This document shows positions 6,887-9,497 of a stretch of 9,497 nucleotides of DNA, in pieces. The stretch is taken from assembly GCA_003232155.1 (NCBI GenBank), contig QILY01000021.1, forward strand, positions 1-9,497, given 5' to 3'. Position 1 is the first letter of the stretch, and each line of letters opens with the position of its first letter. Both the position numbers and the translations under genes were made by a program. Source of the stretch: Maribacter sp. (lineage in GTDB: Bacteria; Bacteroidota; Bacteroidia; Flavobacteriales; Flavobacteriaceae). Under the pieces are notes generated by a model that worked only from the letters and a program-made list of their open reading frames with translations, was not told where the DNA came from and did not search any database.

Positions 6887-6911
6887 AATAGAAACACTGA
6901 TTATTAAACAG

Positions 6912-6934
6912 ATTTTCGCCACTTTGGCGGGAAT
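6912..6934 (+). promoter_or_regulatory. Stem-loop between marR and yceI
   Basis: CGCCA (6917-6921), loop CTT, TGGCG (6925-6929), extended by G-U and A-T pairs to about 10 bp (6912-6934). It is followed by GAATAAAATT, not a T-run, so it is not a normal terminator. It may be an mRNA processing or stabilising hairpin in the yceI leader, or a protein-binding site. Confidence 0.4.
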
Positions 6935-6954
6935 AAAATTAAATTACATTAATT

Positions 6955-7536
6955 ATGAAAAAAGGAATTTTAAGTTTAGCGTTCGCATTAGTATTTGGTT
7001 TTGCAGCAACAGCAACAGAACCTATAGATGGCGAAAAGAAAAAAGTAAATGTTGAAACAAGTAAAATAATGTGGAAAGCCTATAAAGTTACAGGTTCGCA
7101 TTACGGTAGTATTGCCCTTAAAGAAGGTACTCTAATGTTTGACGGCGATAAATTAACTGGAGGGGAGTTCGTTGTTGATATGACAAGTATTAGCAATGAC
7201 GACCAAGAGCCTGGTGAAGATAAAGAAAAATTAGAAGGCCATTTGAACTCTAGTGATTTCTTTGACACTGCCACACATGCAACTGCGTCTTTGAAATTTA
7301 CAGAAGTAAAATCTTCGGGTAAAAACTCATACGAAGTTACTGGTGACCTAACGATTAAGGGAATCACCAAAGCCATAACTTTTGATGTATCGGTTTACGG
7401 CAGTAAAGCTACAGCTACCTTAAAAGTAGACAGAACCAATTATGATGTAAAGTATGGTTCAGGTAGTTTCTTTGAGAATTTAGGAGACAAAACCATCTAC
7501 GACGAATTCGACTTGGTAGTGGATTTAGAATTTTAA
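6955..7536 (+). CDS. Secreted YceI-family protein
   Basis: A 193-aa YceI/lipocalin-like protein. Members form an extended beta-barrel that binds isoprenoid or other long hydrophobic molecules in the periplasm; the ligand here is unknown. Seen: a signal peptide (1-20, MKKGILSLAFALVFGFAATA, cleavage probably before TEP); then the family beta domain: VNVETSKIMWKAYKVTGSHYG (31-51), GGEFVVDMTSIS (69-80), KLEGHLNSSDFFD (92-104), LTIKGITKAITFDV (132-145) and the terminal DRTNYDVKYGSGSFFENLGD (159-178). All hallmark blocks are present, so it is complete. It follows the MarR gene by 68 nt, with a stem-loop between, and ends 25 nt before a strong terminator. It is likely co-regulated with or repressed by the MarR protein. 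Confidence 0.92.
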   Translation: MKKGILSLAFALVFGFAATATEPIDGEKKKVNVETSKIMWKAYKVTGSHYGSIALKEGTLMFDGDKLTGGEFVVDMTSISNDDQEPGEDKEKLEGHLNSSDFFDTATHATASLKFTEVKSSGKNSYEVTGDLTIKGITKAITFDVSVYGSKATATLKVDRTNYDVKYGSGSFFENLGDKTIYDEFDLVVDLEF

Positions 7537-7561
7537 TAGACTTGACCCCACAGTTAAGCAG

Positions 7562-7593
7562 CCCCGTGTTTTTTTACAAATACGGGGTTTTTT
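7562..7593 (+). terminator. Intrinsic terminator of yceI
   Basis: CCCCGT (7562-7567) pairs with ACGGGG (7582-7587), extended by G-U and three U-A pairs to a 10-bp stem (7562-7571/7578-7587), followed by a run of six T (7588-7593). It is a textbook rho-independent terminator separating the marR-yceI unit from the trp leader. Confidence 0.9.
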
Positions 7594-7613
7594 GTTTTTT
7601 ATTCAAATTGAAA

Positions 7614-7644
7614 TTGGAGATTTTAAAAATGATCTCTATATTTG
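7614..7644 (+). promoter_or_regulatory. Promoter of the trp leader / trpE
   Basis: TTG at 7614-7616, a 20-nt spacer, then TATATTTG at 7637-7644, an exact TAnnTTTG. This fits the Bacteroidetes primary-sigma promoter in sequence and spacing. The predicted start falls about 7648-7651, practically on the leader-peptide ATG (7649). Confidence 0.75.
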
Positions 7645-7648
7645 ACCA

Positions 7649-7705
7649 ATGCAATTAAGAAACACAAATACTTGGTGGTGGAACAATTCTCGACAGTCAT
7701 CGTGA
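7649..7705 (+). CDS. trpL: trp operon leader peptide (attenuator)
   Basis: An 18-codon ORF, MQLRNTNTWWWNNSRQSS, ending in TGA (7703-7705), with three consecutive TGG codons at 7673-7681. Clustered Trp codons upstream of a terminator and trpE are the hallmark of a ribosome-mediated trp attenuator: scarcity of charged tRNA-Trp stalls the ribosome at the codons and lets an antiterminator form. The frame is closed by a TGA at 7643, and the ATG at 7649 is the only ATG in the frame. It lies only 4 nt after the -7 element, leaving no room for a ribosome-binding site, so translation is probably leaderless. The gene is far below usual annotation size limits and would normally be missed. The symbol trpL is given by role, since leader peptides are not conserved in sequence. 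Confidence 0.85.
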   Translation: MQLRNTNTWWWNNSRQSS

Positions 7706-7743
7706 GCTGAGCACCATTATAGTAAAACTATATAAGGCCTGTC
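7692..7743 (+). promoter_or_regulatory. Candidate trp antiterminator
   Basis: GACAG (7692-7696), inside the leader ORF 11-15 nt past the last Trp codon, is complementary to CTGTC (7739-7743), the loop-proximal half of the terminator's 5' arm. A nested TATAGT-AAA-ACTATA hairpin (7718-7732) and CC(7714-7715)/GG(7736-7737) can bring the arms together. A ribosome stalled at 7673-7681 leaves 7692-7696 free; one at the stop codon covers it. An alternative pairing is TCGTGA (7700-7705) with TCACGA (7745-7750). TGGTG in the Trp codons can pair with CACCA (7712-7716) as a protector. Pairings were found by eye. Confidence 0.55.
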
Positions 7744-7762
7744 ATCACGACAGGCCTTTTTT
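7734..7762 (+). terminator. trp attenuator terminator
   Basis: AAGGCCTGTC (7734-7743), loop ATCAC (7744-7748), GACAGGCCTT (7749-7758): a perfect 10-bp stem overlapping a run of six T (7757-7762). It lies 28 nt after the leader-peptide stop and more than 300 nt before trpE, with no other gene it could end except the leader ORF. Confidence 0.9.
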
Positions 7763-7784
7763 AATGGACATGGTTTTATCTTCT

Positions 7785-7802
7785 TTTCGACGAAGGTCGA
7801 AA
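7785..7802. repeat. Palindromic hairpin, left copy
   Basis: TTTCGAC (7785-7791), loop GAAG, GTCGAAA (7796-7802). The stem is identical to that of the copy at 8051-8070. The two copies bracket the GIY-YIG remnant in the trpE leader. The loop GAAG is shared with the palindrome at 6283-6300. Confidence 0.65.
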
Positions 7803-8028
7803 TCTAATTTAGGTTAGCAGATAGAATGAAAAGATATAAAGGAAGGCATGGCAGTATTTTTGCCAAGAGGTACAATCTTGACAAGCTTGTATATTTCGAA
7901 AAGTAAAATTCCCTAATGTCGCCATAAAAAGAGAGAAACAATTTAAAGAAATGGAAGCATCAATGGAAAATGGACTTAAAAACAATTTCAATCCGAATTG
8001 GGAAGGTTTGGCTTACTTTTTTGATTGA
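7803..8028 (+). pseudogene. Frameshifted remnant of a GIY-YIG nuclease-like gene
   Basis: Translating by hand with frame changes restores the C-terminal two thirds of a small GIY-YIG protein of the YhbQ/UPF0213 kind: LADRM (7814-7828) and FAKRYNLDKLVYFEK up to a TAA (7904-7906); then another frame, KFPNVAIKREKQFK (7906-7947); back to the first, KWKHQWKMDL (7949-7978); and again the second, NPNWEGLAYFFD and TGA (7990-8028). These match, in order, the RM.....F..KYN..KLVYYE, A..REKQ.K.W.R..K..LI and NP.W.DL blocks of the family as I know it. At least three frameshifts are needed, about two residues before AIKREKQ seem lost, and the N-terminal GIY...YIG catalytic part is absent, with only a possible SNL (7803-7811) left. 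It lies between the trp attenuator and trpE, framed by twin palindromes. It is certainly non-functional as a nuclease. Confidence 0.7.
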
Positions 8029-8050
8029 ACATTATAGAAACAACAACCAG

Positions 8051-8070
8051 ATTTCGACCTTTGTCGAAAT
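8051..8070. repeat. Palindromic hairpin, right copy
   Basis: ATTTCGAC (8051-8058), loop CTTT, GTCGAAAT (8063-8070): a perfect 8-bp stem, 20 nt before the trpE start. It matches the reverse complement of the left copy (7787-7804) at 17 of 18 positions. Close to the trpE start, it may affect translation. Confidence 0.65.
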
Positions 8071-8090
8071 GAAATTAAAGATTTCATTGT

Positions 8091-9488
8091 ATGAAATATC
8101 AGTTACAATCACATCACAAAAAAATATTAGCGGATACTATCACGCCCGTTAGTGTATATTTAAAGATAAGAGACAGGTTTCCAAATAGCATTCTCCTTGA
8201 AAGTAGCGATTATCATGCCAATGATAACAGTTTCTCATATATATGTTGCAACCCGATTGCATCGATAAAAGTGGAAAACGAAACTGTTATTGAACAATTT
8301 CCTGATGGTTCTTCAGATGAAATTCAAATTGATGTGCAAACTGATATGGTAGGTATCATTCATGATTTTAGCCAAAAGTTCGATAGTGGAAAAAGTGATT
8401 TCAAATTCATTAATAACGGACTTTTCGGTTATATGTCTTACGATGCAGTTCGTTATTATGAAGATGTAAAGCTTTCGAAAAAAGAAGGTACCGTAAATAT
8501 TCCTGATATTTATTATGCGGTATATCAAAACATAATTGCCATCAACCATTTCAAGAATGAAGCTTATATTTTTGCCCATTGTTTTGAAAAAGAAAACAAC
8601 ATTCCTGAAATAGAACAAATTCTAAACGTAAAGAATTTTGCGTCCTATAAGTTTTCTTTGGACGGAAATGCTACATCCAATCTAAAAGATGAGGAATATA
8701 AGGAACATGTTGAGTTGGCTAAAAAGCATTGTCAACGCGGTGATGTTTTTCAACTGGTATTATCCCGCAGATTCTCGCAAGGTTTTAAAGGAGATGAATT
8801 CAATGTCTACCGAGCATTGCGTTCTGTTAATCCGTCGCCATATTTATTTTACTTTGACTACGGGGACTTTAAAATCTTCGGAAGTTCTCCAGAAGCACAA
8901 CTCATTGTTCAAGATGGTACTGCCGAAATACACCCCATTGCCGGAACGTTCAAACGTACGGGAAATGATGAACAAGATTCCATTCTAGCTAAAGAATTGA
9001 CCGAAGATGACAAAGAAAATAGCGAGCACGTGATGCTAGTAGACCTTGCCAGAAATGACCTCAGCCGAAACGGGAATACTGTAGAAGTTGCCAATTATCG
9101 AGAAGTACAGTTCTTTTCGCATGTAATTCATTTGGTATCAAAAGTAACGGGGCAAAAGAAAAAGAATATTCCGACTATGAAAGTGGTAGCTGATACTTTT
9201 CCTGCAGGAACTTTAAGCGGCGCCCCCAAACATATGGCAATGCAACTTATTGAGAGATATGAAAAAACTGGTCGTGGCTATTACGGAGGTGCCATCGGTT
9301 TTATGGATTTTAAAGGAAATTTCAACCATGCCATCATGATCCGAACCTTCCTGAGTAAAAACCATGAATTGCATTACCAGGCCGGTGCTGGCATAGTTGC
9401 TGTATCAAATGCCGATAACGAATTACAAGAAACCTATAACAAACTAGGGGCTTTGACAAAAGCCCTTGAAATTGCAGAAACGATATAA
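8091..9488 (+). CDS. trpE: Anthranilate synthase component I
   Basis: A 465-aa chorismate-utilising enzyme, the large subunit of anthranilate synthase: chorismate plus ammonia (from glutamine via TrpG) gives anthranilate, the first step of tryptophan synthesis, in the cytoplasm. Seen: the N-terminal LLESSD (35-40), the allosteric tryptophan-binding motif that separates TrpE from PabB; then the catalytic domain with LVLSRRF (222-228), FGSSPEA (263-269), HPIAGTFKRTG (281-291), EHVMLVDLARNDL (312-324), TFPAGTLSGAPK (369-380), GRGYYGGAIGF (394-404) and YQAGAGIVAVS (429-439). The enzyme is complete and feedback inhibition by Trp is expected. Transcription should be set by the attenuator at 7637-7762, with a long leader of about 440 nt. 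The gene ends 9 nt before the window edge; trpG and the rest of the pathway are probably beyond it. The ATG at 8091 gives the usual length. Confidence 0.97.
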   Translation: MKYQLQSHHKKILADTITPVSVYLKIRDRFPNSILLESSDYHANDNSFSYICCNPIASIKVENETVIEQFPDGSSDEIQIDVQTDMVGIIHDFSQKFDSGKSDFKFINNGLFGYMSYDAVRYYEDVKLSKKEGTVNIPDIYYAVYQNIIAINHFKNEAYIFAHCFEKENNIPEIEQILNVKNFASYKFSLDGNATSNLKDEEYKEHVELAKKHCQRGDVFQLVLSRRFSQGFKGDEFNVYRALRSVNPSPYLFYFDYGDFKIFGSSPEAQLIVQDGTAEIHPIAGTFKRTGNDEQDSILAKELTEDDKENSEHVMLVDLARNDLSRNGNTVEVANYREVQFFSHVIHLVSKVTGQKKKNIPTMKVVADTFPAGTLSGAPKHMAMQLIERYEKTGRGYYGGAIGFMDFKGNFNHAIMIRTFLSKNHELHYQAGAGIVAVSNADNELQETYNKLGALTKALEIAETI

Positions 9489-9497
9489 AACCCTCCC

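Noticed and set aside
7855..7862. TATTTTTG inside the GIY-YIG remnant as a second trpE promoter
   Set aside because: No TTG at about 20 nt upstream, and the motif is explained by coding sequence of the remnant; AT-rich DNA gives such matches by chance.
7826..7906. A 26-codon ATG ORF that could be called a small gene
   Set aside because: Its sequence continues in other frames as consecutive GIY-YIG family blocks, so it is one piece of a broken gene rather than an independent small protein.
7809..7991. Minus-strand 60-codon frame opposite the GIY-YIG remnant
   Set aside because: It is antisense to the remnant, has no recognisable motif and no promoter; a shadow frame.
7588..8090. A T-box or tryptophan-binding riboswitch upstream of trpE
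   Set aside because: I see no T-box-like sequence or specifier arrangement. The Trp-codon ORF plus terminator explains the region with fewer assumptions.
1..9497. CRISPR array, tRNA, rRNA or intact insertion sequence
   Set aside because: No regularly spaced repeats, no cloverleaf or conserved rRNA segments, and no transposase reading frame were seen on either strand.

Overview
The window looks like a chromosomal segment of a marine-type member of the Flavobacteriaceae (Bacteroidetes). The DNA is AT-rich. All proteins resemble flavobacterial families: DUF2851, triple-repeat ComEA-like HHH protein, secreted YceI, and AGCS symporter. Recognisable promoters follow the Bacteroidetes pattern (TTG, about 20 nt, TAnnTTTG) rather than the E. 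coli one. Starts generally lack an obvious Shine-Dalgarno sequence, as is usual in this phylum.

Layout, left to right. Positions 1-89 hold a terminator hairpin for a plus-strand gene outside the window. A tight minus-strand cluster follows (transcribed 3762 to 90): an AGCS amino-acid/cation symporter, a membrane-anchored helix-hairpin-helix protein and an LCAD/IVD-type acyl-CoA dehydrogenase, separated by only 9-10 nt. A second minus-strand cluster (5565 to about 3944) has a DUF2851 protein, a 75-aa PspC-domain membrane protein and, 4 nt behind it, a broken remnant that looks like the first membrane helix of a small ion channel. A gene-free stretch (5566-5949) carries repeats. Then comes a single-domain rhodanese (minus strand), divergent from a MarR regulator, with a secreted YceI lipocalin-like protein downstream of the regulator on the plus strand.

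The most informative region is 7588-9488. A TAnnTTTG promoter drives an 18-codon leader ORF with three consecutive Trp codons. It is followed by a strong intrinsic terminator and a candidate competing antiterminator, i.e. a classical ribosome-mediated trp attenuator, and then trpE. The leader AUG lies only 4 nt past the -7 element, so the leader mRNA is probably leaderless. Between attenuator and trpE lies about 330 nt of extra DNA with a multiply frameshifted remnant of a GIY-YIG (YhbQ/UPF0213-like) nuclease gene, bracketed by two near-identical palindromic hairpins. This suggests an insertion that has decayed inside a regulated biosynthetic leader.

Functionally the genes are mostly housekeeping: amino-acid uptake, acyl-CoA oxidation, sulfur transfer, envelope/isoprenoid-related YceI, and tryptophan biosynthesis. 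I see no intact mobile element, CRISPR array, tRNA or rRNA.
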